NCBI GenBank assembly: GCA_021850555.1 | Contig: JAJZLX010000035.1 | Coordinates: 1-26,715 of the forward strand | Length of the DNA: 26,715 bases | Source: Pseudomonadota bacterium | GTDB lineage: Bacteria > Pseudomonadota > Gammaproteobacteria > Steroidobacterales > Steroidobacteraceae | Reading direction: 5' to 3' | Part shown: one piece after another, positions 1 to 7,871 of the stretch | Numbering within the stretch: the stretch's first letter is position 1 | How the letters are laid out: every line of letters starts with the position of its first letter | Notes under the pieces: generated by a model | What the model saw: only the letters and a program-made list of their open reading frames with translations | The model's database searches: none | Told to the model about the DNA's origin: nothing | Position numbers and translations under genes: made by a program

Positions 1-501
1 ATCGTCGTTGAGAACCTCGGCATCGACATCCACAGAAGACAGCTGCGCGTTGCGCGTCAATCGCGTGTCGATCATGTCAGACGTCTCCCGGCCTCGGGCC
101 AGCAGGCGCTGGCGCAGCAGCTCGGGGGGCGTGCTCAGATGCACGGCAAACAGGTCCGGATACAGCCGCCGCGTCTGCTGCAGCTGTGCCCGCGAGCCGT
201 TGACCACGACGCTCAGGCCATCGGCCAAAGGGAGCAGCTCTTCGCGGCGGATTGCATACCGCAGGCCGTTCGCCTCCCAGTGCAGCGCGAATGCGCCGGC
301 ACGCAGCAGCGCGACGAACTCCTCGGGCGTCACGGCCTCATGAGTCTCGGCGGGATCGTCGGCCGCGCGGGTGATGGTGCGCCGGGCGATGCGCAGCTGC
401 GCCGGTTGCGGCTGATGCCGGGCCAGCCACCGCAATACGGTATCCTTTCCAGCCCCCGAAGGCCCGATCAGGTAGATCAGCCGGCCGCGACGCACGTTCA
501 T
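1..501 (-). CDS. phnN: Ribose 1,5-bisphosphate phosphokinase PhnN (3' end outside window)
   Basis: PhnN phosphorylates ribose 1,5-bisphosphate to PRPP, the last step of the C-P lyase pathway. The minus-strand frame is open from the ATG at 501 to the window edge, giving 167 residues. The family is usually about 185, so roughly 15-20 C-terminal residues are missing. It begins MNVRRGRLIYLIGPSGAGKD, with a Walker A P-loop at residues 13-20 (GPSGAGKD), where the D after K is typical of PhnN. Further in are RRTITRAAD and THEAVTPEEF, as in guanylate-kinase-like PhnN proteins. Its ATG overlaps the stop of the upstream DUF1045 gene by two bases inside an ATGA, so translation is probably coupled. It belongs to the phnF-DUF1045-phnN unit. 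Confidence 0.95.
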   Translation of the reverse strand, partial: MNVRRGRLIYLIGPSGAGKDTVLRWLARHQPQPAQLRIARRTITRAADDPAETHEAVTPEEFVALLRAGAFALHWEANGLRYAIRREELLPLADGLSVVVNGSRAQLQQTRRLYPDLFAVHLSTPPELLRQRLLARGRETSDMIDTRLTRNAQLSSVDVDAEVLNDD

Positions 502-1250
502 CGCGCACAGCGCTCCATCCCCGTCAGCGGCACCCGCGCGACCCGGCGCAGGGGCGCGTCGATCGCCGGCTCGACAAACAGGGAAAGGGCATCAAACATC
601 AGCGGCTGCGGCAGCACCGCGAAAGAGGCGATGGCATGCTCGAGCAGCGCGGTCCGTTGCAACGGCGAAAGCGCATCGATCCGGCCGGTCAGGGTCATGT
701 GAAAACGAAAGTCCTCGAACACGTAAGGGTATCCCCAGGCACGCAATTGCGCATGCTGGCGCGCGCTTAACCCGTGACGGCCGTAACGTGCGAGCTCGGC
801 AGGCCGAAGCGGCGCGGCGAGGGGCTGCAAAGCGGTGACACAGGCACGCTCCAGCGCCTGCAGAGGCGGACAGGAGTGTTGCGGCTGCAACGCGATGAAG
901 CCGTCGAGCCTCTGCGGGAGCAGCGGCGGCAGCTCAAAGGGCGCAAAGCCGGCCGCCAGCGTGTGCAAAGCATCCAACAGGCCGGCTGCGGCGCACGGGC
1001 TCGACAGTCGCCAGGGGGCGCGCAGCGTCGCGTGCCACCCATAGCGGCGCGGCGCCGCCGTAAGCCGAGACCACTCCTGCGGACTCCAGCCGACGGGGGG
1101 CCGAGGCGGCTCGACGGGCGCTCCATCGGCGTCGCGGCCGAGCCAGCGCGCCCCGGCACGCGCCCACGGCGAATCCTCAGCCGGCGCGAAGTACACCGCC
1201 CAGCGATGGACCGCTGGCGCCAGCGCGCGCAGCTCCAGCGGCTCAGCCAT
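498..1250 (-). CDS. DUF1045 phosphonate-metabolism protein, 2H phosphoesterase fold
   Basis: This 250-residue protein belongs to the DUF1045 family, which recurs in phosphonate operons and falls in the 2H phosphoesterase superfamily. The two H-x-T motifs that define the 2H active site are visible: HATL at about residue 73 and HMTL at about residue 184. The open frame runs further upstream, but the ATG at 1250 (MAEPLELRAL) overlaps the phnF stop by 8 bp and starts just before the conserved HRWAVYFAPA strand, so I chose it. Its stop overlaps the phnN start. 2H enzymes often open cyclic phosphodiesters. The C-P lyase pathway needs such a step before PhnN, opening 5-phosphoribosyl 1,2-cyclic phosphate, which PhnP does in E. 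coli. No phnP is visible here. That function is inference, not shown by the sequence. Confidence 0.9.
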   Translation of the reverse strand: MAEPLELRALAPAVHRWAVYFAPAEDSPWARAGARWLGRDADGAPVEPPRPPVGWSPQEWSRLTAAPRRYGWHATLRAPWRLSSPCAAAGLLDALHTLAAGFAPFELPPLLPQRLDGFIALQPQHSCPPLQALERACVTALQPLAAPLRPAELARYGRHGLSARQHAQLRAWGYPYVFEDFRFHMTLTGRIDALSPLQRTALLEHAIASFAVLPQPLMFDALSLFVEPAIDAPLRRVARVPLTGMERCAR

Positions 1251-1986
1251 CCGTACGCACCCGCAATCCGATGCGATCGCCGCAGAAATAGGTCGTCGCG
1301 CATTCCACCGCGATGCCGTTGGTGTCCTCGTTGACACTCTGCACCCGCAGCGCCGGCCGACAGGCGGGCTGCGCCAGCAGCGCGGCGATCTCAGGCGAAG
1401 GCAGAACCGCGCTGATACGGCTCTCACGCCGCACGTAGTCAGGTACGCCGAGCGCGGCGAACGCCTGCGTGATCGAGCCGGATTCGGCCACCAGCCGCTC
1501 CAGTCCGTCGAAGCGCGGGAGTGGAAAGAATCGCTCGCTGACATGCAGCGGGCACTGCTTGGCCTCGCCAAGGGTCTGGAGACGCAACACGCGGCCGTAG
1601 CGCTTCAGGCTCAGTGTGCGCGCCACCTCGGCCGAAGCGCGAACACGGGCGGCACCGAGCACGCACAAGCCACCGGGCATGCCGGCGAGGCGCAGACTCA
1701 AAGAATGTCGGGTGTGACGGCCCAGCATCAGCTCAAGCGCAAATTCTCCAACGTACGTGCCGCTGCCCTGCACGACCCGCACCAATCCGCTGGCCGCCAA
1801 TGCAGCCAAGGCCCGGCGCACCGTGTGACGGTTGACGCCGAAGCGCTCGGCGAGCCTGTACTCGGTCGGCATCCGCTCTCCCGGAGAGTACGCGCCGCTC
1901 GCAATGTCGTCGGTGAGCTCGCTGGCGATCCGAGACCAGACACGATCTCGCCCGGCGCAGGCAAAGATCTCACGGCCGTCGATCAT
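1243..1986 (-). CDS. phnF: Phosphonate operon regulator PhnF, GntR family (HutC/UTRA)
   Basis: This is a 247-residue transcription factor. The N-terminus (about residues 15-80) carries the GntR winged helix: ELTDDIASGAYSPGERMPTE, then LAERFGVNRHTVRRAL and GLVRVVQGSGTYV. The remainder matches a UTRA effector domain of the HutC subfamily, with the late VNEDTNGIAVE strand. Proteins of this type sit at the head of phn clusters and are named PhnF; they usually act as repressors. It is divergent from phnG across a 92-bp gap that holds a HutC-like palindrome at 2049-2062. The ATG at 1986 lacks a clear Shine-Dalgarno sequence. Its stop lies within the DUF1045 start region, so the three minus-strand genes are probably co-transcribed. 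Confidence 0.92.
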   Translation of the reverse strand: MIDGREIFACAGRDRVWSRIASELTDDIASGAYSPGERMPTEYRLAERFGVNRHTVRRALAALAASGLVRVVQGSGTYVGEFALELMLGRHTRHSLSLRLAGMPGGLCVLGAARVRASAEVARTLSLKRYGRVLRLQTLGEAKQCPLHVSERFFPLPRFDGLERLVAESGSITQAFAALGVPDYVRRESRISAVLPSPEIAALLAQPACRPALRVQSVNEDTNGIAVECATTYFCGDRIGLRVRTDG

Positions 1987-2010
1987 AGCCGGTCATGGCT
2001 GTCATGAAAG

Positions 2011-2022
2011 GGACACATGTCC
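2011..2022. promoter_or_regulatory. Short inverted repeat upstream of phnF (possible second operator)
   Basis: GGACACATGTCC has 5-bp arms (GGACA/TGTCC) around a 2-bp centre and lies 25 bp upstream of the phnF start. It differs from the HutC-like palindrome nearby. It could serve another regulator or be chance. Confidence 0.25.
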
Positions 2023-2048
2023 GCCATAAGCTGCGCAGGTCATCCCAG

Positions 2049-2062
2049 GTTGTCTATACAAC
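2049..2062. promoter_or_regulatory. Putative PhnF operator in the divergent phnF/phnG region
   Basis: GTTGTCTATACAAC has perfect 5-bp arms (GTTGT/ACAAC) around a 4-bp centre. The core TTGTCTATACAA resembles operators of HutC-type GntR regulators, which are commonly TGT-N-TATA-N-ACA-like. It ends 16 bp before the phnG ATG and lies between divergent phnF and phnG, so binding could control the structural operon and phnF itself. The assignment to PhnF is inferred from position and family. Confidence 0.65.
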
Positions 2063-2078
2063 GATAGATATCACGGGC

Positions 2079-2591
2079 ATGTTGCAATACGATGGCACCC
2101 GCGCGGACTCCGTGGCCGCGGCCCGCCGGGCGTGGATTCGCCTGCTCAGCCGCGCGCCGCTCGAGATGCTCGAGGCGGCCCTGGCTCATCTGGCCGGCCC
2201 GCAGCCGCAGTGGCTGCGCCGGCCCGAGACCGGGCTGGTGATGGTGCAGGGCCGCATCGGCGGCAGCGGCGCGCGCTTCAATCTCGGCGAAGTCACCGTG
2301 ACCCGCTGTGCCTTGCGCCCGGATCCGGCGCTGCTCGCCTGCAGCTACGTCGGTATCGCCTATGTGATGGGCCGCTCGGCTCGCCACGCGGAGCTCGCCG
2401 CGACAGCCGATGCCCTGCTGCAAGACCCGATTGCTCAGGCGCGGGTACCCGCCGACCTTCTCGGGCGAATTACCGCGTGGCTCGACACCGAGCACACCGC
2501 ACGGCGCGCCAAGGCTCTCGCGACCAAAGTCGAATTCTTCACGGTGGCGCGCGAGCGCGCCGCCACTGCCGGTCCGGAACAGGTCCCATGA
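2079..2591 (+). CDS. phnG: C-P lyase subunit PhnG
   Basis: PhnG (170 residues; E. coli about 150) is a subunit of the PhnGHIJ core that couples phosphonate to the ribose of ATP. Family features are RAWIRLLSRAP near the start, the ETGLVMVQGRIGGSGARFNLGE-type block around residues 50-70, VTRCALR, YVMGRSARHAEL, and the C-terminal KVEFFTVARER. The frame extends upstream to an ATG at 1995, but those 28 residues would run across the operator region and have no PhnG counterpart. I therefore start at 2079 (MLQYDGTRAD). No strong ribosome binding site precedes it. It is the first gene of phnGHIJKLM, and its stop overlaps the phnH start in ATGA. Confidence 0.93.
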   Translation: MLQYDGTRADSVAAARRAWIRLLSRAPLEMLEAALAHLAGPQPQWLRRPETGLVMVQGRIGGSGARFNLGEVTVTRCALRPDPALLACSYVGIAYVMGRSARHAELAATADALLQDPIAQARVPADLLGRITAWLDTEHTARRAKALATKVEFFTVARERAATAGPEQVP

Positions 2592-3205
2592 TGCGCCTCG
2601 AGTCCGGCATCGCCACCGAGCTGCGCGATGTGGGACCAGCCTTCAACGACCCGCAGCTGAGCAGCCAAGCCGTATTTCGCGCCGCGTTGGAGGCGTTGTC
2701 GAGGCCCGGCCGGGTGCAGGCCGTGCCGAGCGACGCTCACCCCCCGGCCGGCGCCGCGCCGGCAGCCGCCGGGCTTATGCTCGCGCTGCTCGATCCTGAC
2801 TGCACTCTGTGGCTGGCGCCGCGGCTCGCCGCCGGACCGACGAGCGCGTGGCTGCGCTTCCACACCGGCTGCCGCATCGTGCAACAGCCGGACGAGGCCC
2901 GCTTCGCGTGGACCGACGCCGACCAGCTGCCCGCGTTGCACAGGTTCGCGCAGGGCAGCGAATTCGAGCCGGAAGCCTCCACGACCTGCCTCATCCAGGT
3001 CGATGGGCTCGACAGCACCTGCGGCTGGACGCTGCGCGGTCCGGGAATCCGCGACCGTCATCGGCTCGCCATCGAGGGTCTTGGCGCGAGCTTCATCGTG
3101 CAATGGCAGGCCAACCACGCGCTGTTTCCGCGCGGCATCGATGTGTTGCTGTGTGCGGGCGAGACAATTGCCGGGCTGGCCCGAACCACGACAATCGAGG
3201 ACTGA
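2588..3205 (+). CDS. phnH: C-P lyase subunit PhnH
   Basis: PhnH (205 residues; E. coli 194) is a structural subunit of the C-P lyase core complex. The N-terminal signature DPQLSSQAVFRAALEALSRP followed by GRV is diagnostic. LDPDCTLWLAP, FHTGCRI and the C-terminal FPRGIDVLLCAGETIAGLAR block also fit. The start is the first ATG of an ATGATG pair, overlapping the phnG stop by 4 bp (the second ATG at 2591 is an equally possible start). The next gene, phnI, begins 3 bp after the stop. Confidence 0.94.
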   Translation: MMRLESGIATELRDVGPAFNDPQLSSQAVFRAALEALSRPGRVQAVPSDAHPPAGAAPAAAGLMLALLDPDCTLWLAPRLAAGPTSAWLRFHTGCRIVQQPDEARFAWTDADQLPALHRFAQGSEFEPEASTTCLIQVDGLDSTCGWTLRGPGIRDRHRLAIEGLGASFIVQWQANHALFPRGIDVLLCAGETIAGLARTTTIED

Positions 3206-3208
3206 TCG

Positions 3209-4291
3209 ATGTACGTTGCCGTCAAAGGCGGCGAAACCGCGATCCGCAACAGCCAGGAGCTGCTCGCCGAACTGCGCCGCGGCGACCCGGCCGTTCCCGA
3301 GCTGTCGGTCGCGCAGATCCGCTCACAGCTGCGCCTGGCGGTCGACCGGGTCATGACCGAAGGCTCGCTTTACGATCCCGAGCTCGCCGCGCTGGCACTC
3401 AAACAGGCCTCGGGCGACGCGGTCGAGGCGATCTTCTTGCTGCGCGCATACCGCACGACATTGCCGCGCCTGGGCTACAGCGTGCCGCTGGACACCGCCA
3501 ACATGCGGTTGTGGCGCCGGATCTCCGCAACCTTCAAGGATCTGCCCGGCGGGCAGATCCTCGGGCCCACGTACGACTACACTCAGCGGCTGCTGGACTT
3601 CGCACTGCTCGCCGGCACACCGGCGCCGAGCGCGCCGAGCGCACCGTGCGACGGCGAGGCGACGCCAGCAGTGATCGGCCTGCTCGACCGCGAAGGTCTG
3701 ATCGAGCCGCAAGCCATGCCACCCGATGATCCCGAGCCGGGCGACCTCACGCGCGAGCCGCCGCGTTTCCCGGCATCGCGCCCGGAGCGGCTGCAGAACC
3801 TGGCCCGAGCGGACGAGGGCTTCCTGCTCGCGCTAGCCTACTCGACCCAACGCGGCTATTCGCACACTCATCCGTTCGCCGGCGAGGTGCGCTTCGGCAG
3901 CGTCGAGCTCGAGGTGGTGCCCGAGGAGCTGGGCTTTGCGGTCTCGATCGGCGACATTGAAGTGACTGAATGCCAGATGATCAACCAGTTCGCCGGCAGC
4001 GAGCGTCAGCCGCCGCAATTCACCCGCGGCTACGGCCTGGCATTCGGCCACAGCGAGCGCAAGGCGATGGCAATGAGCCTGGTCGATCGCGCCTTGCGCG
4101 CCCCGGAGCTCGGCGAGGCGATCGACGCTCCGGCGCAGAGGGAGGAGTTCGTTCTCTCTCACAGCGACAGCCTCGAGGCCTCGGGTTTCGTGCAGCACCT
4201 GAAGCTGCCGCACTATGTCGATTTCCAGTCCGAGCTCGATCTGGTGCGCCGCCTTCGCGCCGGCGCAGCCCAAAGGGACAGCGCGGAATGA
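3209..4291 (+). CDS. phnI: C-P lyase subunit PhnI (nucleosidase component)
   Basis: PhnI (360 residues; E. coli 354) catalyses displacement of adenine from MgATP by phosphonate within the PhnGHIJ complex, giving ribose-1-phosphonate 5-triphosphate. Recognisable blocks are MYVAVKGGETAIRNSQELL at the N-terminus, FLLRAYRTTLPRLGYS, DLPGGQILGPTYDYTQRLLD, GYSHTHPFAGEVRFG and ECQMINQFAG, all typical of the family. The region at about residues 140-150 carries a small insertion rich in A, P and S. The stop overlaps the phnJ ATG by 3 bp within ATGA, matching the coupling seen elsewhere in the operon. Confidence 0.96.
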   Translation: MYVAVKGGETAIRNSQELLAELRRGDPAVPELSVAQIRSQLRLAVDRVMTEGSLYDPELAALALKQASGDAVEAIFLLRAYRTTLPRLGYSVPLDTANMRLWRRISATFKDLPGGQILGPTYDYTQRLLDFALLAGTPAPSAPSAPCDGEATPAVIGLLDREGLIEPQAMPPDDPEPGDLTREPPRFPASRPERLQNLARADEGFLLALAYSTQRGYSHTHPFAGEVRFGSVELEVVPEELGFAVSIGDIEVTECQMINQFAGSERQPPQFTRGYGLAFGHSERKAMAMSLVDRALRAPELGEAIDAPAQREEFVLSHSDSLEASGFVQHLKLPHYVDFQSELDLVRRLRAGAAQRDSAE

Positions 4292-5181
4292 ACCGGCCCC
4301 ACGCCTCTGCCCTTCGGCGCGACCCGAACGTCAATTTCGCCTATCTCGACGAGCGCACCAAGCGCATGATCCGCCGCGCGCTGCTCAAGGCGGCATGCAT
4401 TCCCGGCTACCAGGTCGCCTTCGGGTCGCGCGAGATGCCCCTGCCGTACGGCTGGGGGACCGGCGGCATCCAGGTCACCGCATCGGTCATCGGGCCGAGC
4501 GACGTGCTCAAGGTCATCGACCAGGGCTCGGACGACACTGTCAACGCCGTCAACATCCGCCGCTTCTTCCAGCGCGCCGCCGGGGTGGCGGTGACCACCG
4601 ACACCGCGCGGGCCGACATCATCCAGACTCGTCATCGCATCCCCGAAACCCCGCTGCGCGAAGGGCAGATCCTCGTATATCAGGTTCCCGCTCCGGAGCC
4701 CATGCAACGGCTCGAGCCGCGCGAGCTCGAGACCCGCAAGCTGCACGGTTTGGCTGAATATGGGCTGATGCACGTGAAGCTCTACGAAGACATCGCGCGC
4801 TACGGACACATCGCAACCACGTACGACTATCCGGTCCTGGTCAACCACCGCTACGTGATGTCTCCGTCGCCCATCCCAAAGTTCGATAACCCGAAGATGC
4901 ACATGAACCCGGCCCTGCAGCTGTTCGGCGCCGGGCGCGAGAAGCGCATCTACGCCGTACCGCCCTACACGGCCGTCGAAAGCCTGGCCTTCGACGACCA
5001 TCCCTTCTCGGTGCAAAGCTGGGACAGCGCCTGCGCCCTGTGCGGCGCATCGAACAGCTTCCTCGATGAAGTGATCACCGATGACCGCGGCGGGCGCATG
5101 TTCGTCTGCTCAGACTCGCACTTCTGCGCGACCCGGCGATCAGCCGCCTCCGCTGCGCAAGGGTCCGATGCCGATGACTGA
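4288..5181 (+). CDS. phnJ: C-P lyase PhnJ, radical SAM 5-phosphoribosyl-1-phosphonate lyase
   Basis: PhnJ (297 residues; E. coli 281) breaks the C-P bond of 5-phosphoribosyl 1-phosphonate, releasing the alkane and 5-phosphoribosyl 1,2-cyclic phosphate. The non-standard radical-SAM cysteine pattern is intact: CALC, then 21 residues, then the third cysteine (CX2CX21C), followed five residues later by the further conserved cysteine in SDSHFC. Other family blocks are NFAYLDERTKRMIRRALLKA, GWGTGGIQ, and LMHVKLYEDIARYGHIATTY. The intact cysteine set argues for an active enzyme. The start is the ATG overlapping the phnI stop. The last 14 bases overlap the phnK start region. Confidence 0.97.
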   Translation: MNRPHASALRRDPNVNFAYLDERTKRMIRRALLKAACIPGYQVAFGSREMPLPYGWGTGGIQVTASVIGPSDVLKVIDQGSDDTVNAVNIRRFFQRAAGVAVTTDTARADIIQTRHRIPETPLREGQILVYQVPAPEPMQRLEPRELETRKLHGLAEYGLMHVKLYEDIARYGHIATTYDYPVLVNHRYVMSPSPIPKFDNPKMHMNPALQLFGAGREKRIYAVPPYTAVESLAFDDHPFSVQSWDSACALCGASNSFLDEVITDDRGGRMFVCSDSHFCATRRSAASAAQGSDADD

Positions 5182-5956
5182 ATCGCAACCGCCGCTTCTG
5201 CAGGCCCGCGGCCTGCGGCGCCTATACGGTAACCACATCGCAGTCGACGAGGTAACGTTTGATCTGTGGCCCGGAGAGGTGCTGGCCGTCGTCGGCGAAT
5301 CGGGCTCGGGCAAGAGCACACTGTTGCACACATTGGCCGGCCATCGGGCACCAGAGGCCGGCCAAGTCCTGTTCGATGTCCGCGGTCTCGGCGCACGTGA
5401 CATTTATGCGCTCACAGAGGGCCATCGGCGCGCGCTGGCGCGCACCGACTGGGGCTTCGTGCACCAGGATGCCGCCGACGGCCTGCGCATGCGGGTGTCG
5501 GCGGGCGCCAATGTGGCCGAGAGACAGATGGCTCTCGGGGAGCGTCATTACGGTCGCCTGCGCCAGCTGGCGCTCGACTGGCTGGAACGGGTTGAGATCG
5601 ATCCGCAGCGCATCGACGACACGCCCGAGACGTTCTCCGGCGGAATGCGCCAGCGCCTGCAGATCGCCCGCAATCTGGTGACCCTCCCTCGCCTGATGTT
5701 CCTCGACGAGCCTACCTCGGGCCTCGACGTGTCGGTGCAAGCCCGGCTTCTCGATCTGCTGCGCCAGCTCACGCGCCAGCTCGGCCTGGCAGCGGTACTG
5801 GTCACCCATGACTTGGCGGTGGCACGGCTTCTGGCTCACCGCACGATGGTGATGCAGCGCGGCCGCGTCGTTGAGGCGGGACTCACCGACCAGCTGCTCG
5901 ACGATCCGGACCATCCCTATACCCAGCTTCTGGTGTCCTCGGTGCTGCAGCCTTGA
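5168..5956 (+). CDS. phnK: C-P lyase accessory ABC-type ATPase PhnK
   Basis: PhnK (262 residues) is an ABC ATPase-like protein that docks on the C-P lyase core rather than on a transporter. The Walker A motif is GESGSGKST at residues 43-51, the signature is FSGGMRQRLQIAR near residue 157, Walker B is MFLDEPTSGLD near 178, and the switch histidine lies in VLVTHDLAVARLL. It closely follows the dipeptide-importer ATPase pattern, as is known for PhnK. Two in-frame ATGs, 5168 and 5174, lie inside the end of phnJ. AAGG ends about 5 bp before 5168, so I favour that one. The longer frame upstream is phnJ read in another phase. Confidence 0.95.
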   Translation: MPMTESQPPLLQARGLRRLYGNHIAVDEVTFDLWPGEVLAVVGESGSGKSTLLHTLAGHRAPEAGQVLFDVRGLGARDIYALTEGHRRALARTDWGFVHQDAADGLRMRVSAGANVAERQMALGERHYGRLRQLALDWLERVEIDPQRIDDTPETFSGGMRQRLQIARNLVTLPRLMFLDEPTSGLDVSVQARLLDLLRQLTRQLGLAAVLVTHDLAVARLLAHRTMVMQRGRVVEAGLTDQLLDDPDHPYTQLLVSSVLQP

Positions 5957-5961
5957 GCGCC

Positions 5962-6720
5962 ATGACGACCCGGCCCCCGCCGCTGCTGCGGCTCGAAGGC
6001 GTAGCCAAGCGCTTCACGCTGTACAACCAGAACGGCGCCGTGTTGAGCGTGCTCCAGCACGTCGACCTCAGTGTGCATGCCGGCGAATGTGTCGTGCTCG
6101 ATGGCCCATCAGGCATTGGCAAGAGCACGCTGCTCAAGCTGATCTACGCCAACTACCGCGCGAGTCAGGGCAGCATACGACTGTTTCCCGACACCCCGGC
6201 GCAGCTCGAGATGACCACGGCGGCACCGCGACAGCTGGTGGCGGCCAGGCGCGATGCGATCGGCTACGTCAGTCAGTTCCTGCGCGTGATTCCACGCGTT
6301 GCGGCGCTGGATGTGGTGGCCGAGCCGCTGCTGGAAGGCACAGTCCCTTGCGCCGGGCCGCGGGAGCGATCGCTCGCTCAAGCGGGCCCGGCGGTACAGG
6401 CCGCGCGCACCGAGGCAGCGCGCTGGCTGCAGCGGTTGAACATCGGACGGGAGCTTTGGCAGTTGCCCCCGGCGACCTTTTCCGGCGGCGAGCAACAGCG
6501 CGTCAACATAGCCCGCAGCCTGATCAAGCCGCGCCCGCTCCTGCTGCTCGATGAGCCGACCGCCTCGCTCGATGCCGTCAACACCCGCGTGGTGATCGAG
6601 CTTGTCTCGCAAGCGCGAGCCCGCGGCGCAGCGATCATCGGCGTGTTTCACGATCCGGTCATCGCCGCCGCGGTAGCCACTCGCCGCATCGACATCGAAT
6701 GCTTCAGGAAGAGCGCATGA
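5962..6720 (+). CDS. phnL: C-P lyase accessory ABC-type ATPase PhnL
   Basis: PhnL (252 residues from this start) is the second ABC-like protein of the system. Walker A GPSGIGKST lies near residues 48-56 and the signature FSGGEQQRVNIAR near 173. LLLLDEPTASLD is near 193. The block VSQFLRVIPRVAALDVV is highly characteristic of PhnL. A TTG at 5953 is in frame and would give a TTGA overlap with the phnK stop; it adds only MSA. Neither start has a good ribosome binding site, so the start is uncertain. An insertion relative to E. coli PhnL lies around residues 130-150, rich in A, G and P. The stop overlaps phnM by 3 bp. Confidence 0.95.
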   Translation: MTTRPPPLLRLEGVAKRFTLYNQNGAVLSVLQHVDLSVHAGECVVLDGPSGIGKSTLLKLIYANYRASQGSIRLFPDTPAQLEMTTAAPRQLVAARRDAIGYVSQFLRVIPRVAALDVVAEPLLEGTVPCAGPRERSLAQAGPAVQAARTEAARWLQRLNIGRELWQLPPATFSGGEQQRVNIARSLIKPRPLLLLDEPTASLDAVNTRVVIELVSQARARGAAIIGVFHDPVIAAAVATRRIDIECFRKSA

Positions 6721-7871
6721 AGCAAACCATTCTGCGCAACGCCCGCCTGGTGCTGCAAAAGGAGATCGTCTCCGGCAGCATCGCGTTCAACGAGGACGGC
6801 ATCACCGCGATCGGCACTGGCGGCACATCGGCGCGCGGTGCACTCGATATCGACGGCGACCTGCTGGCTCCCGGCCTGGTCGAGGTGCACACCGACAACC
6901 TGGAGCGGCATCTGATGCCGCGGCCCAAGGTGATCTGGGCCGAAGCGCCGGCGCTGCTCGCCCATGACGCGGAGGTGGCCGGCGCCGGCATCACCACCGT
7001 GCTCGATGCCCTGGGCGTCGGCACGCTCGACACGGAGGGCCTGCGCGGCGGCAGCTGGGAGCCGCTGCTGCGATGCCTGAGCGAGTGCAGCGCGAATGAT
7101 GCGCTGCGCGCCGAGCATCTGCTGCACGTGCGCTGCGAGCTGCCGTCACCGAACGCTGTCGAGCTCTTCCAGCCCTTCCACAATCACCCGCGCCTGCGCC
7201 TCATCTCGCTGATGGACCACACGCCGGGGCAGCGGCAGTGGGAAAACATGGAGCATGCGCGAATCTACTACATCGGCAAGAAGGGCTGGAGCCCCGAAAA
7301 ATACGAAGCCAGGGCAGCCGCGGCGGCCGAGATGCAAAGGCGGTATGCGGCGCCGCATCGAGCGCACTTCGTGGACTACTGCCGAGTCCATCGCATCGCC
7401 CTGGCGAGCCACGATGACACTACCGCCGGGCACGTGGAGGAAGCTCACCGGGACGGCGCCGCCATCTCCGAGTTCCCGACCACGCGACTCGCCGCCGAAG
7501 CCGCCCGGCGACTCGGTTTGGCCACGGTCATGGGCGGACCGAACATCGTGCGCGGAGGCTCTCACTCCGGCAACGTCGCCGCCTGCGAGCTGGCCCGCCA
7601 CGCATTGCTCGACATCCTCTCCTCCGATTACGTGCCCGGCAGTCTCCTGAATGCGGTATTCGTGCTGCATCATGCTCACAGCGTCGCTTTGCCGGACGGA
7701 TTCACGATGGCGACGCGCGCACCGGCCGCGGCCCTCGGCCTTCACGATCGTGGTCGCATAGCCCAGGGACTGCGCGCCGACCTCATCCGGGTGCGCCCTC
7801 TTGCCATGTCAGACGGCAGCGTGCGCCCGGTGGTGCGCGCGGTCTGGCGGGAGGGGCGGCGGGTGGCATGA
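6717..7871 (+). CDS. phnM: RPnTP diphosphohydrolase PhnM
   Basis: PhnM (384 residues; E. coli 378) removes diphosphate from alpha-D-ribose 1-methylphosphonate 5-triphosphate, making the substrate of PhnJ. It belongs to the amidohydrolase superfamily. The metal-site block APGLVEVHTDNLERH is at residues 51-65. SLMDHTPGQRQ, ALASHDDTT and the late MGGPNIVRGGSHSGN block match PhnM. The ATG at 6717 overlaps the phnL stop and has AGGAAGAG a few bases upstream; the open frame begins 18 bp earlier without such a site. It is the last gene of the co-directional phn run, with 347 bp before the next gene. Confidence 0.96.
   Translation: MKQTILRNARLVLQKEIVSGSIAFNEDGITAIGTGGTSARGALDIDGDLLAPGLVEVHTDNLERHLMPRPKVIWAEAPALLAHDAEVAGAGITTVLDALGVGTLDTEGLRGGSWEPLLRCLSECSANDALRAEHLLHVRCELPSPNAVELFQPFHNHPRLRLISLMDHTPGQRQWENMEHARIYYIGKKGWSPEKYEARAAAAAEMQRRYAAPHRAHFVDYCRVHRIALASHDDTTAGHVEEAHRDGAAISEFPTTRLAAEAARRLGLATVMGGPNIVRGGSHSGNVAACELARHALLDILSSDYVPGSLLNAVFVLHHAHSVALPDGFTMATRAPAAALGLHDRGRIAQGLRADLIRVRPLAMSDGSVRPVVRAVWREGRRVA

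Noticed and set aside
1995..2078. Upstream ATG for phnG at 1995
   Set aside because: The extra 28 codons cross the palindromes of the divergent control region and have no counterpart in PhnG.
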